Part shown: positions 35,337-47,188 of the stretch, one piece after another
Position numbering within the stretch: the stretch's first letter is position 1
Layout of the letters: each line of letters begins with the position of its first letter
NCBI RefSeq assembly: GCF_033297395.1
Contig: NW_027041824.1
Coordinates: forward strand, 2,013,687-2,077,686
Length of the DNA stretch: 64,000 bases
Reading direction: 5' to 3'
Origin: Canariomyces notabilis
Taxonomy: Eukaryota; Ascomycota; Sordariomycetes; Sordariales; Chaetomiaceae
Position numbers and translations under genes: made by a program
Notes under the pieces: model-generated
The model's input: the letters and a program-made list of their open reading frames with translations, nothing else
Databases searched by the model: none
Told to the model about the DNA's origin: nothing

Positions 35337-38300
35337 ATGGCTGGCTGCGGCACAACTTGAACCATGTCTCAAACTGTCAGCGGTATTCTGCACGGTCTTG
35401 AACGACAAGCAAGAGCATCCTCACTGAACGTTAAGTGGAGTGCTTGTTGCTCAATCGTGACGGCTTCGGATAAGACCGCGATCGTCAAGGGCTAAGTTGC
35501 ATCCTGCCGCCAGCCCAGGTGGGGCACCTAACATTTGGCTCCATTACACAGTACCTGTCTTTTTGTCAGAGCCAGGCTCTTCATCAGAGTACCTGTCGCT
35601 ATCGTACAGGACTGAGGTGTATCGAAAACAGCACCAGCAGTTCCCCGGAGCAACGGGCTGTAATCATAAACATGGCCGTACAGGTTGAGAAACCATGAAG
35701 TTGATCTTGCCAGAATCAGATAATCATTAGTGTTACTCTGTACTTCGCACTACACAAGCATTCACGTATTGTATGTATCTTACATACAATGATGTAAGTT
35801 ACCCAATTGCTTACAGTACTAACTGTGTCTCGATGTTTTTTTCACGACTGTGATTGCTAAGGCACGTGCTCGAGCTCCTTCCTTTTTACCGGCAACTCAT
35901 CAGAGTTGAAGTGGGAACTTGAAGCAAACGCCAACACCCGGGTTAGTCAATGGACATAAACACTGAAACCATCGTGAGATTGTCTTGGGCAAAAATCTGA
36001 GCGATTGTAGCTATATCCCTGTCTCCAAACTCCAAAGGGCCTTGTCGATGTCGTGACCGACAAATCGCCATCCGACTCGATTTCTGCAGGGCCAGTGCAA
36101 ATCCAAGCCAGCCGTTCATTGCCCTCGGTCTGTCGCTCCTCGCAAGAATCGTGGAAAGTCTAGGCGACAGTCAAGTCAAAATGTCAGACCTTGGAGCTTA
36201 GCCCAATCTTTCGGGGTGCGCCATCACACACAGCGGTTGCTGTCTGATCGTTGGCCCACTACCGTCGCAATACTGCTAACGTTATGGTCTATCGTCGAAA
36301 TTCTGTGTCTCGGACGCTGTTTGTTTGCTGGCAGTCATATCATGGCCCCCGCCGAGCGTGCAGTTCCAAATCCCACGAGCCGGCCACGGCAGTTGAATTG
36401 ACGAGACCCGGAACCTGCTTCATCAGGATTCGACCGAGGCGGCGAGGCCATCGCCAGGTCAGGCTATGTACAGTACCTAGAATGGTGTTGCGGACCGCTT
36501 CTGGAGCTGGGTGGCGCCAAACTTGTCGGCATCACGGTACCGAGCTCTAACGGACGCTGGCGAGAACGTCATTATCACCTTCTGAACTCGCTCGTCATCA
36601 GATTTTATGGGCTAAATATTGAAACTGCAGAACGTGCCGCCGGCTGCCACGCCCTATTCACCTGGCCCAAGGTGTAGCTCCTCGCAATGAAACTCGCATA
36701 CACTTTTGTACAATACAATACGTCTAGGCAACTATACTACATATCCGCATCCGGCAGTGCTTCTCCGCGCGACACTATCGGCATCGTCCCAAGGGTCCAG
36801 TGGCGTCATTCGCCTAGACGGGCTTCTAGGGCTGACGCGGGCAGGTTCTATTCCCATCTCAGTCGTCTGGGCGACTGTTTCGCCAGTGCATATTGAAGAT
36901 CACGGAGCTTCAGCCAGCAAACGGTTTGCTAAAATGGAACCCAACCCGCGGGCCAAGATCATGTCTAGGAGTGGATCGCGCGGGAGCGCATGCTTCGGGG
37001 ATGCAGGAAGGCCATTCCGGTCGATGCGGACGATCTGTATGATCCGCATGTCCGCAGCAGAACCTTCCTCCGCTGGCACTATGTTTTTGGATAAACTGTC
37101 GCCGAAATCGAGAGGAGCCCGAGCCGAACCGGCGTTTCCATGGATCGCTCTACACAAAGGGCCGGTGAACAGGGGTATTGAAATTTTTTTGTCCCCCTTG
37201 CCTCGAGCAATCTTCTTCATGGCACATTTGTCCCGCATGCCCTAGAGCTTGGTTGCATTGTTACAATGCTGTGCGTTGTTGGCCCCTCTGATGCAAGCAC
37301 GCAGGGGTTAGGCCAACAAATCCTGTCTTTAAGTGCAGCAGGACGATAGGATTCGCCGTCCGAGCAAGATCTAGGGAAATTCCTGCCCCCCATGCCCTGG
37401 AATACCGGACCGTCTGCTGTACGGGAGACCACGACACAGCTCCATGTCTGCGGGAGGCGACTGGCAGAGAGCCCTTGGTCGATGTTGCTTGGACGACTTC
37501 AACATGCTGGCAGAGCTACCACGGCCTGACTGACGACCAGCTGTCAAGCGAGCTATCCGTCATGCCGCGGAGTTCTCAAGACTCCTCGCCCAAGTCGCGG
37601 CCAAATCAGCAGGTTGTGAGACCCAAGACTTTGATTTGCCCTTACAACATGTCTCCTTCTTAGGAGGCTCTGGAGGCAATACTTGCGTCTTTGGCTGGAT
37701 CGTCTCTAGTTGACCCAGGATGCACAAGTTCCGAGAATGGATACGCACTCCGAGCAGTCGCTAGTGGCGCTGTGGCGATTGGTGGTAGCATAGCCGCGAG
37801 CTTGCTTAAAGTCACAGCATATTGTTGTTGAGCAACTGGACTGGAAACGGGCTGTGATATGGCGAGCAGTTTCATTTGACCGTGGCGAGTGCCACTTCTA
37901 AGTACAGGGTTGACTGGGTCTGGGGCATGACGAAGAAATGGTGGATCTTTGCCCTCCCGGAGGTACAGTTACCTCATGGAGATGGTCCTTCGACAGAGTT
38001 CCCCGGTCATCTCAGCTGTCACGCGAACCGTCGTGTCTGCGATAGATGTGTGCATTGTTCTCTGGTTGGCGAGCATATCATACACGCTTTGAACCCCTCC
38101 AGCATCCCCAACTGAAGCCGGACTGCTGGTCGGCACCGTTGCATGGCTCCTCTGATCACCAGTCTTTCAACTGCAGCGGAATAACCATCGCCACATTTGG
38201 CTTTCCCCTCCCCTACGGCAACTAGCTGTTCTTTCGAGAAGGATACCCCGCGCTCCGCAGTTCTAGGCCCGCCTCGACGGCCCCCGGCACCGGATAGGAA

Positions 38301-41300
38301 GGCGATCACCCGCAAGAATGAGGGGTCCGAGGATGTGTGGGGGAACATTCGAGGTACATGAAGATTTACCGTCTCCGAGCCTAGAGAGCGGAGTGGAAGC
38401 CCTTTAGCGGCCCAGCGTTGACAATGGCCGCGAACCCGCTGGGGCCTCGTGGCTAAAGACCCCGTTTCTGACGGCGGCTGCTCCGCTGACCGCGGAGTAC
38501 AGAGATATGGACGAGCTCGCCTCATAGTCGTCCTACCATACGGATACGGATCAGCAGAAGAGCAGCAGGGCTTGACTACCAACTCTGGTAAGCTCTGCAG
38601 AGCCAACCAACTCCGCTGCGTCGGACACCCAGCACGCTTCCCCGAAGCTGTCGCTAGTGGCAAATCGACGTCTAGGTCAGGCGGGCTGATCCAACCGGAC
38701 TGTGATCGCGCCCTGAACCGTCGGGGTCGTGAAGTTGCCGCGGGGTCGAATTCATTTCGCCACAGCACGTATCGTAACCAGAGGGTTAGGTGAACGTCTT
38801 GGCCACGAAGGCTTCAGGGGATCTTCCTACATCCACACGCTAAGGTCTTGAGTTATGGCGGTCGGCGAATCGCAGAAGCCTCTTGGAGCTGTTGTCCTCA
38901 GACATCCCCGCCGTTCCTTTATTGGAAGTGTGCTGGCGTCCGTTTCCACATTCTGATGTGAGACACGTTAGATCTAAATCCCGTTACATGTGTGTTGGCA
39001 AGCAAGGGCGCAGGGAGTACGGCTAGCTATGCGGAGCAGTCCTTTCCTTCTTTCCTCCCCTTTCCGCAGTTGTAGTTGTCGACTCCGGCGGTTAAGATGC
39101 TGCCCTGGTATAACGGCAACCCTGTGGGCCTTTGCTTAAGCGTCGATCTTCTGCTTCCGAGTGCTCTGGGGCTTTTTTGTCAACATGACGATGTTGGACA
39201 GGCTGCTACTCTGAGTAAGGCTGTTCCCGTTGAATGATAAGACCTAAGTAAGGTACCCCAGACTTCGATACGGGGTACGATACCCCTTAACTACACAAAG
39301 ACCTCCACAAATTCCAAACCTCTTAAGAGAGACAGGACAGACCCATGTTCACAGGGCGAGGAGGGCGGCTCCGTTGTCAAGATCGGGCTGAGCTTCCGGC
39401 ACTTCAAACAGCCGAGAGACGGCTGGAGATGAGCCCGGGCCGTGGTTTCAGCCACAACCTACCGCGTCCCTATGGCCAAGCTTTGAGGACCCGGGTGGCC
39501 ATTCCGAGAGACGGCAGGCATGGTTTCGCCTCTTTTCTCGAGAAGACAGAAATGGAAAACGAAACGAGACCGAGACCGGGTTCCTGTTTGGGAATATGCC
39601 CGGCATCAAAGAGCTACAATATGTTGGGAAACAGGGACTTCTTCATGAATATACTTGGGCCAACCGGAGGGCTCCTGGGAAAAAAAACTGCTTCCGGATA
39701 ACTTCGTTGCAATTGCAATAGCGGATTCCGGGCAGTATTATCATCTCCCGCACTATCTGCAGATGGGGGGAAGTATTCGGGGATATTAGCTATCGACAGA
39801 AGCATGCAGGGGAGATTTGGCAAGGCATTATCTGTACAAAGTGCAGGCAAACCTCTCGAGCTACGCTATCTCTCCGGCCTATTTTGTGGCCTTGGGATGC
39901 AATGCAGCAATGCAGATTGACAGGAGAGGCAGGTCAAGTCAAAAATATGAGGACGGGCTCCGACTCTGGGCCGCCTGGGATTTTCCCGCACAGGCGACAG
40001 CAGCTCGCCATCAACGAAATTATGAGGTGGTCGGTGTATGAAACTCGAGTACACTACCTCCGTGGATGGTCGCCAAACTACGAGGAACCCTTATCTATTT
40101 TTCTTCTCTGTTCTCCCCTTCCTGGTGGGCACATATCTGTGAAATGTGCCGAGTGCTTCTCTGTTGCTAGGTTACCGGATATAAGGGAGTCGGATGAAGG
40201 AGGATCCAACGCGGGGCTTCGGTCCTTCTTCCTCGCCGCCCGCTCAGCGCGATCCAACCCCACCCGTTGGACGCCTGGGAGACCGCCCGAGGCAGAAACA
40301 CGCCGGCCGGCTCGGCATTGCGGGGCCTGTGTAGCGGAGAGCGCACCCAGATATGTACATATGTACTGTTGTAGGTTGCAAACGCCAGGAGAAAGCGGGT
40401 CCTGTATTTTTTGATAGTACTGGGCCTTCCCAGCGCGCAGCAACTGCTACTGAGTTCTAAATCTTCCCTATATATTTTGCAGCCTACAGTGTACTGTACA
40501 AGGTGCTGTGGGATCGGATCGCATGTGCAAGTGGTGGATGGCCCAAATATCGGACGAGGAATGGACCCCCTTGGGCAACATAGAGGGACAGGAGATACAC
40601 AACTTACCGCTCACAGCCAGGCTCACAGGACTGTCGCACATATCTTAGATCATCGAGTCGTCCTTTTGGCTGAGGCTTCCGGCCAGTGTCTCGAGCCGCG
40701 CATTCGTACGGTTGCTGGAGGTTACACCGCCCGCCCGGAAACGTGAATCGGAGTAAGACAGCGGAGTAAGACACGGGAGCAATCGTCAGGCCGTTTGCAT
40801 AACGGCAGTCTCAAGTTGCTCAACGATCTGATCAGCGTCTTTTTCCGCCGAAAAAAACGTGAAACATATCGTGTGCACTCGCGTTGCTTGTTGGAGCAAA
40901 GGGTTTATCGGAGTGGATATTGGCGCGTCGCGGTGTCCACCCTCATTGTCTGCATCCGGCTAGTGCCGCTATCATCGCGATTCTGGGCTTCGAGGCTCAG
41001 GGGAGAGCTCTTGACCGCCGGCAGAGACCCGAATTCCGCGGTCCGTGTGAATGAGAAAATTTGCTGCTCGTCGTCCATGACAGCTCAGGCCATATCGCGA
41101 AGCGGAGAACAAAAAACTTTACTGCCTGGCTATGACCGTGTTATGCCGACAATGATGCTCATAGAACTTTGGATTTGCGGCCGTGCTGTGCTGTGGTTAT
41201 CTGCATTAGCCATTCCATTGTTCTCCTCCTTTTGTATCCAATGACACGGGCTGCAGCCAATTCCGGTCAACATCCAATCATTCTAGCGAGCCAGATAGCA

Positions 41301-42046
41301 GGTGTGTGGCGGACGAACGTAGACTCTCACCGCTGAGTGGCCGCGCGAGACCGCCTTCTTCAGGCCCCGCGCCGGCCCCTCCCCAACCCCAGCCCCAGCC
41401 CACAAGCCCCCTGTCGGCCCCTCATCTCTCCCCCACACTTGCTGATGGTTCTGGACAGAGGGGAATGAGGCTGATCACTATGTAAATGTAGGCTGTGCTT
41501 GGCCGCTCGGTGTGGTGTCGATTCCGTAAGTTGTCGCAAAAGCGCAAACCTTCGCTTGCCGGCATTCGTCATCCCCCCTTCATACCAACGGTCCCCCTTT
41601 GTTCGCCAATCCGTCAACCATTTGCCTCAATTACCGGACGGTCGCACAATTGTTGCTTTGGCCGGTGTTCCCCGTTGATGCAGGGCAACCGGAACACTGT
41701 GCAGGTCGCAGCTGGAGACTGGGATTTTTGCCTGCGATCTTGCTTGCTTCGCTCAAGTGCCTTGTCCTGTCCACTCTCAAGGTCTCAATTGTGTGTCGGT
41801 GGTCGTCCGTGATCGGGGACGACGAAAAGTTCTGCCGTCCATTTTGCAAGCCCGCCAAATGCTCTTCAAAAGGCCCGACGTGGCCGCCGTCTCGATTCCC
41901 CGCGTCTCGTGCGTGACGCGGCGATAGTGCCGACGGTCCCGTCGCTGGGTGGCTTTCCATCGCTCGGCGCTGACAGCTCGCACTACTTCCTCATTTCGTT
42001 CTGGTCCTTTTTGGTAGGCCGGTTGTCGTTGCAAGAAGATTGAGGG

Positions 42047-43825
42047 ATGCCCGGCATGGCGTCGAACAAAATCACCAAGACGAAGGGCAAGATGGTCAAG
42101 CCGATTCTGAAGAAGCTGTCGCACTCGGAGAAGAACTCGCTGGATTTGGATCGGGGGTGGGATGAGCAGTCAGTCGAGCAGCTGGAAAATAGCGGGGGGA
42201 ATGAGTTTTATGCTCCGACAGCGAGGGACGTTAGCTTTGGATTTTTGGGTGGTTATGGGGCAGTTGGCGACGCCGGCGTGGTAGGTAGTGTGGGGAGCGG
42301 CTTCCGAGCAAAGTTTCAACACGGTCGTTCTGGATCGCAAGCGTCGACCGGGAGCGGTCCGCGCGGTGCCTTCGTCCATCCTTTTGCTCAGACTCCGCGC
42401 ACAGCAACCCCTCCTCTGTCGTACGCCAATTCACTTGCCTCGTTTGACAACAACAACACGCACAGCGGAAGGGACCACTCGCCCACCATCACAGAAAACG
42501 AGGACGACGACGAATTCGATGCCACAACGACCTATTCTCAGTCCCACTCCCACTCCCACGCCCGCTCTCACACTCACACTCATACTCATCACCATCCTCA
42601 CCTTCATCACCCGTCTGACTCCCAACCTCCCCCTCCGCCGCCTTCCATCTCACAATCTACCCTACGACGCTCATCGATCAACACGATCAACAGCGGCCAC
42701 CGCACACCTTCCTTCCCCGAAACCCAGGCGGCCTCAAAACCGCCCTCTCTTCGCATCAACACAGGCCGTTCCGTCTCGGGCACCTCCCGCCTCGCACACG
42801 GCAGCGGAAGCGGGGCCAGCAGCATTCCCAACGCTAGTCGCTCAGACTTGCATCTCAGCAACAATAACAGCAGCGTACCGCATCTCAACCTGAGCGTGAG
42901 CATAAGCGGCACGCTCGACTCGCCGACGGGCAGTCTCGGCGGCGGCAGCAGTACGATCCTCTCCACTTCCACTTCGCAACAGCAGCAATCACAAGCAACC
43001 CAGTCACAAATGTCGCCCCTCCGCAGCTCGCTCGACTTGGCCTTTCCGCGCCTGCGCAGCCGCTCCGAGCTGGACACGGCGGCGCGCGCTGAGAACATCC
43101 GTGCAGCTCGCCGCAAGTTTGAGGAGCGCGAGCGCGCCAAGGAGGAGAAGCACGACCGCGAGATGATCCGCAAGCGCGAGCGCAGGGATACCAAGGAGGC
43201 CAAGAGCATCGAAAAGGGCGAGACCGTCCATCACCGCAAGGTCAGTTCCACGTCAAGCAGTACTTCCGCGGTGCCGGATAGCGGCGGCGGTCCCGGCGGC
43301 GGTGTGGGGCTGCAAAAGGCGGGGACTTGGACGGCTGGCGGAAGGAACTCGCCTCGTCTAATGGGGAGTAGAAAGGGGAGCGGGGCTTGGGGGGGCAGCG
43401 GGGTTGAGATTGCCGAGCATCAATCACAGCATCGGTCGTCGCCGTTTCTGGGACGGGGAGCGGGTGGCTTTGCATCGTCTTCGGCGCCGGCAGGGACGAT
43501 AGGGTCGCAGCATCACCCTCACCATCATCAGGGGCTTGGAATTGGTCTTGGGAGGAAGAGGCACACTGCTTCGCCGGCGCCGGATGCCGCGATGACTGGT
43601 GCGGCCTCGACGGTCACAGGAGAGAAGCAGATGGGGTTTGCCAGCCGCAAGTACGAGAGCGTGCCGTTGCAGACGCCGCCCGCGTTCGGGCCCGGCGTGG
43701 ACGATGTGCGGTTCGAGCAGACGCGCCCCAGGAGGGGCAGCGGCGCCAAGCGGAAGACCCAGAGCTACTGGCAGGGCTTCCTCCTCTGGCTGAGGACCAA
43801 GCTGTGGCGGCTTGGAGGCCACTAG
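42047..43825 (+). CDS. Ser-rich protein with His-rich tract, unknown function
   Basis: Intronless frame of 592 residues; ATG at 42047, with a second ATG at 42056. The basic N-terminus has KPILKKLSHSEKNSLDLDRG, which reads like a conserved motif. Most of the protein is disordered Ser/Thr/Pro-rich sequence. Residues ~164-190 are a histidine-rich tract alternating with Ser/Thr (SHSHSH, then THTHTHHHPHLHH), followed by polyproline. Residues ~348-390 are a highly charged helix (RRKFEERERAKEEKHDREM). The last ~20 residues (YWQGFLLWLRTKLWRL) are rich in Trp/Leu/Arg and could form a membrane-binding amphipathic helix. I do not recognise the family. The strong third-position GC and unbroken length support a real gene. 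The His tract suggests metal binding, but that is a guess. Confidence 0.8.
   Translation: MPGMASNKITKTKGKMVKPILKKLSHSEKNSLDLDRGWDEQSVEQLENSGGNEFYAPTARDVSFGFLGGYGAVGDAGVVGSVGSGFRAKFQHGRSGSQASTGSGPRGAFVHPFAQTPRTATPPLSYANSLASFDNNNTHSGRDHSPTITENEDDDEFDATTTYSQSHSHSHARSHTHTHTHHHPHLHHPSDSQPPPPPPSISQSTLRRSSINTINSGHRTPSFPETQAASKPPSLRINTGRSVSGTSRLAHGSGSGASSIPNASRSDLHLSNNNSSVPHLNLSVSISGTLDSPTGSLGGGSSTILSTSTSQQQQSQATQSQMSPLRSSLDLAFPRLRSRSELDTAARAENIRAARRKFEERERAKEEKHDREMIRKRERRDTKEAKSIEKGETVHHRKVSSTSSSTSAVPDSGGGPGGGVGLQKAGTWTAGGRNSPRLMGSRKGSGAWGGSGVEIAEHQSQHRSSPFLGRGAGGFASSSAPAGTIGSQHHPHHHQGLGIGLGRKRHTASPAPDAAMTGAASTVTGEKQMGFASRKYESVPLQTPPAFGPGVDDVRFEQTRPRRGSGAKRKTQSYWQGFLLWLRTKLWRLGGH
42535..42612 (+). 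repeat. Repeat encoding alternating Ser-His / Thr-His
   Basis: CACTCC and CACACT hexamer-like units encode a run of about a dozen histidines. It probably arose by slippage of CAC-rich sequence. Confidence 0.75.
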
Positions 43826-45077
43826 ATGGGTTTTGGCCGGGTAACCCAGCGGGTGAACAGCAACTGCCTTGGGATTTATGGACACACGGCTACCTCGGAG
43901 TACGCAGAACCAATCATCACTTCTTTTCTGCCCTGCGAACCTTGTTTTCCCAGCTATGGAATTGGTTTGATACCAGGGACAGCGTTCACATAACGCAGTT
44001 TGCTGTCCTCAACTTTCAGCGTTCATGCGGCGCTGTGTCCCCGTTGAGGACGATGGAAGGCGGGCGGCTCCGCGGGCAGCGCAGAGCAGCTGCAGCGGAC
44101 AGGGAACAAGCAACAAAGTTTCGAGCTTGCATTTTTGCTCTTTCTCTCACCATGGCTTCGAGAGCGGCGTTCAGGACTGGACAGCACTAGGCTGGATTAG
44201 GATCTCCTCTCCAACGAGGATAGCATCCCGGAGGTTGGTTGTTTTCTAAGGACCTATCTGGAGAAGGGCGTCGAGGTTAGGAATATTATATCTTTTATTC
44301 CTTCACCTGCTGCTCTATTCGCTGCACTTGTGAACCTGGTGTCTCTTGTGATCGCTTTATTTTCCAGGTTATGGCACTCGCGACCTGGGTAAGGTACTGA
44401 TCGTTCTCCCGGTCTGTCTAAGCTGTCGTTGTTTCGAGCGGAAGTGGCGTTGGACTTCCCCACCTCAACTCTTTCTCGATCCTCCCCGCCTTCCAATTCC
44501 CGTCATACAAGGTGGACCCAACTTTACATGGAAACCAAAAGCCCCAATATGTACAACGCCAACTTTAGCACGTAGCATTAGGGCGTGGATCCGAGGCACA
44601 AGACTAACCGCGGCGGCACAGCCGGACGATATACATATGCTTTCTACTTGACGTCAGTAACACTCGATGGCATGAGCTAAGCAACATTTGATGATCTGAC
44701 CTGAGCAACACTCAAATGATCATCGGGCAGCTGTGAGTTACTTAAAAATTTTGAAATCCGAGATATTCCAGGTTGCGAGCAATTTAAGAGTCCTCAAGTA
44801 CAAGTCAAACCCTGGAAGGATCGACGTTGGTCGTCGCTTCAGGCCGACCCACGACGGATCCTCCTCTATAAGATAAACAGGGGTCACAGCTCAAGCTCGT
44901 CTGGCAATCCAAGCTGGCCTTATTCACGGCACGCTGCCCAGCTGGCTTATAATCCTGTGAGCAGCTGCCTGTGGTTGAACCAGTTGATATCCGCCAGTGT
45001 ACGAATTAGCACAAACATCTTTTGTCTGTCAACTTACCTGGTTGAAGCACGGCAAACTCCGATAATAACAACAACCA
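43826..45077. other. Intergenic: 3' region of the His-rich gene and amidase promoter
   Basis: About 1.25 kb with no supported gene. At 44665-44725 there are partly complementary and repeated words (GATGATC, TCAAATGATCATC) that could form a weak hairpin. Nothing else stands out. Confidence 0.5.
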
Positions 45078-47188
45078 ATGGCTCCGGCACGCCGTTTCGC
45101 TAACCACCCCGGAACGAAAGAGGCACCCGCTTCTGCCCTCGAGTATCGCTTCGACAATGACGAGAACCCCGCGCTGCGGGGATTGCCTCTTGTGTTGGCC
45201 TCGCTTGTGTAAGTGCTTGCTTCGCTGCTTGGTACGAGAACCCCATCAGCCTCTAACTGCTCGTAGAGCTTCAAGCTCAGAGTGGGTTCAGAAACTCCTT
45301 TGGACAAACGCCAAGTTCAGCCAGTTGAGGTACCTTCCAGGCTTGGAGCAAACGAGCTGGAGGCTGGAGGTACAGTGACATCCCTCGCCCCGGGCAAGTA
45401 TAACTCCGTTAGTGATGCTGATTTGCGCCCAAAGCCGAACGTGATTCCCCTTGGCGATGGCAGCTCTCCGGAAGGCATGCTTGAGCTGGGACCCGAGCTT
45501 CAGCAGCCCCAGCCTGCGCATCTCCCCGGCAGATTTTACTCGGTGGCCGACTACCACGAGCTCTACAAGTCCGGGGAAGCCACCCCGCTGCAGCTGGTCG
45601 AGACGCTCCTCCCGCTCATCAGGCGGGACGTGCAGCCTCAGTCCAAGTATGCGGTGGCCTGGACACAGACCAATGTGGACGAGGTCCTGGCCGCCGCCAG
45701 GGCGTCGACTGAACGTTGGGCGGCGGGAAAGCCCCTTGGCCTTCTGGACGGCGTCCCGTTTGGTGTCAAAGACGATACCGAAGTAAAGGGCTACGTCTCG
45801 ATGATGGGCATGAAGGTGAACAAGGCCGAGGAGTATTTTAACAGGCCTGAGGAGAAAACCGTCTGGCCAGCGAAGATGCTCGAGGAGGCGGGCGCTATCA
45901 TGGTAGGAAAGATGAACCAGCATGAGATTGGCATGGGTATGTTGTTATGTCCTTCTTTGTCAGAGTTTTGGAGGCTGACGTTTCGATAGACACGACCGGC
46001 TGCAATGTAAGTACTATTCCACATCTCGAGATCGACGAGTTATGGCAGCTAAAGTGCAACTCAACAAGCCGACGACTGGGACAGCTACCAATTGGTACAA
46101 TAAGCTGTACTATCCCGGTGGATCGTCGTCTGGGGCAGGTTCGGCTCTTAGCGCTGGCATCGTTCCCATAACTCTTGGGACAGACGCGGGTGAGTACGGG
46201 TTGTTCGAGAGCCTAGAGGATATAACTGACACATTTCCCAGGAGGCAGCGTGCGAATTCCATCAGCATTTTGCGGCGTGTATGGCCTCAAGACCACTTTC
46301 AACCGGCTATGCAACAGGAATTCAGCCTTCTGCGTCATTGGGCCTCTAACATCGACAGTGGCGGATCTAACGATTGCATACCGGTTCATGTCGCAACGGA
46401 ATCCGGATGACCCTGCCCAGAACCTGTTCGCTGTCTCAATGCCCCCAGAGCCGTCAGCCAAAAAGTACCTTGGCATCTGTCGAGATTGGATAGCCATATC
46501 GGACCCGGATGTGAGAGGAATCTTTGACACAACCTTGGCCCACCTCACCTCGCAGATGGGTTACGAAGCGGTCGATATCAAGCTTCCCTATCTCCGCGAG
46601 GGACAGCTTGCCCATGCTTGCTCTGCCACCACCGAGGCGGCCAGTCACGCTCAGGCGCGCGTCAGGGATCCGGCGCGGTATCTCGGCCCCCTGAATCACC
46701 CGAACCGCATCGCTGTCTCCGTGGGGTCGCAGACGCCAGCGGCCGATCTCTTCAGGTACGGCCAGATCCGGCAAGTCATTATGGAGCACCTGGCCTTCCT
46801 CTTCGACAAATATCCAGGCTTGCTGGTGCTCACGCCGACGACGCCCATGGCAGGATTGCCAATCCACCCGGGCGACCAGAAGTACGGGTTTACCGACGCC
46901 AACGTGACCATCAGGGCCATGTCGTTTGTGTGGTACTCCAACATGAGCGGCTGCCCGGCTGTGAGTTGCCCCGTCGGCTACGTCGACCCGGCACAGGGCG
47001 AGGGCAAGCTGCCCGTTGGCGTGATGGCCATGGGGGAGTGGGGCGCCGAGGAGCAGCTGCTGGCGTTTGCGAGAGACACGGAGACGTACTTGAACCACGT
47101 ATACCCCGGCGGCAGGCAGAGGCCGGCCGAGTGGGCTGATGCGATCGCCATGGCGAAGGAAAATGCCGCGAAGAAAGGGGATAAATGA
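45078..47188 (+). CDS. Amidase-signature family hydrolase
   Basis: Six exons (45078-45208, 45267-45369, 45435-45936, 45990-46006, 46069-46189, 46242-47188) give 606 residues. Every junction keeps frame and restores family sequence, including a 17-nt microexon coding for DTTGCN. The catalytic Ser-cisSer-Lys triad is visible: K190 in GVPFGVKDD, the serines in GGSSSG (270-272) and the nucleophile S294 in TDAGGSVRIP. After that come CGVYGLK and a C-terminal half ending near QRPAEWADA. Amidase-signature enzymes hydrolyse amide bonds in many substrates, so the true substrate cannot be named. The N-terminus (MAPARRFANHPGTKEAPAS) is basic and not a clear targeting signal. The enzyme is much longer than GatA-type subunits (about 480), because of an N-terminal extension of about 100 residues, so it is unlikely to be the tRNA amidotransferase subunit. 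Confidence 0.93.

Larger units (their letters stand above)
31360..42046. other. 10.7-kb gene-poor intergenic region
   Basis: No gene could be supported. The first ~700 nt are the GT2 promoter with a CT-rich tandem repeat. GTAC-type palindromes cluster at 33053-33104 and 35275-35336. Between about 37.4 and 38.8 kb the plus strand shows fragments of protein-like reading broken by stops and frame changes, possibly an old pseudogene. The longest continuous frame, 38019-38768 (-), has no domain. Overlapping frames at 36706-37245 (+) and 36900-37238 (-) cannot be told apart. The last 600 nt before 42047 are the promoter of the next gene. No tRNA, rRNA or transposase sequence was recognised. Confidence 0.6.

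Noticed and set aside
36706..37245. Overlapping plus (179-codon) and minus (112-codon) frames
   Set aside because: Both read acceptably, but neither matches a known family, and each is the shadow of the other. The evidence does not allow a choice.
38019..38768. 249-codon minus-strand frame
   Set aside because: Arg/Ser/Pro-rich with no domain pattern. The opposite strand shows better protein-like fragments, so this is treated as chance.
36900..39200. A secondary-metabolite gene cluster remnant
   Set aside because: No polyketide, peptide-synthetase, transporter or P450 motif could be recognised. Only an unclassified possible pseudogene remains.
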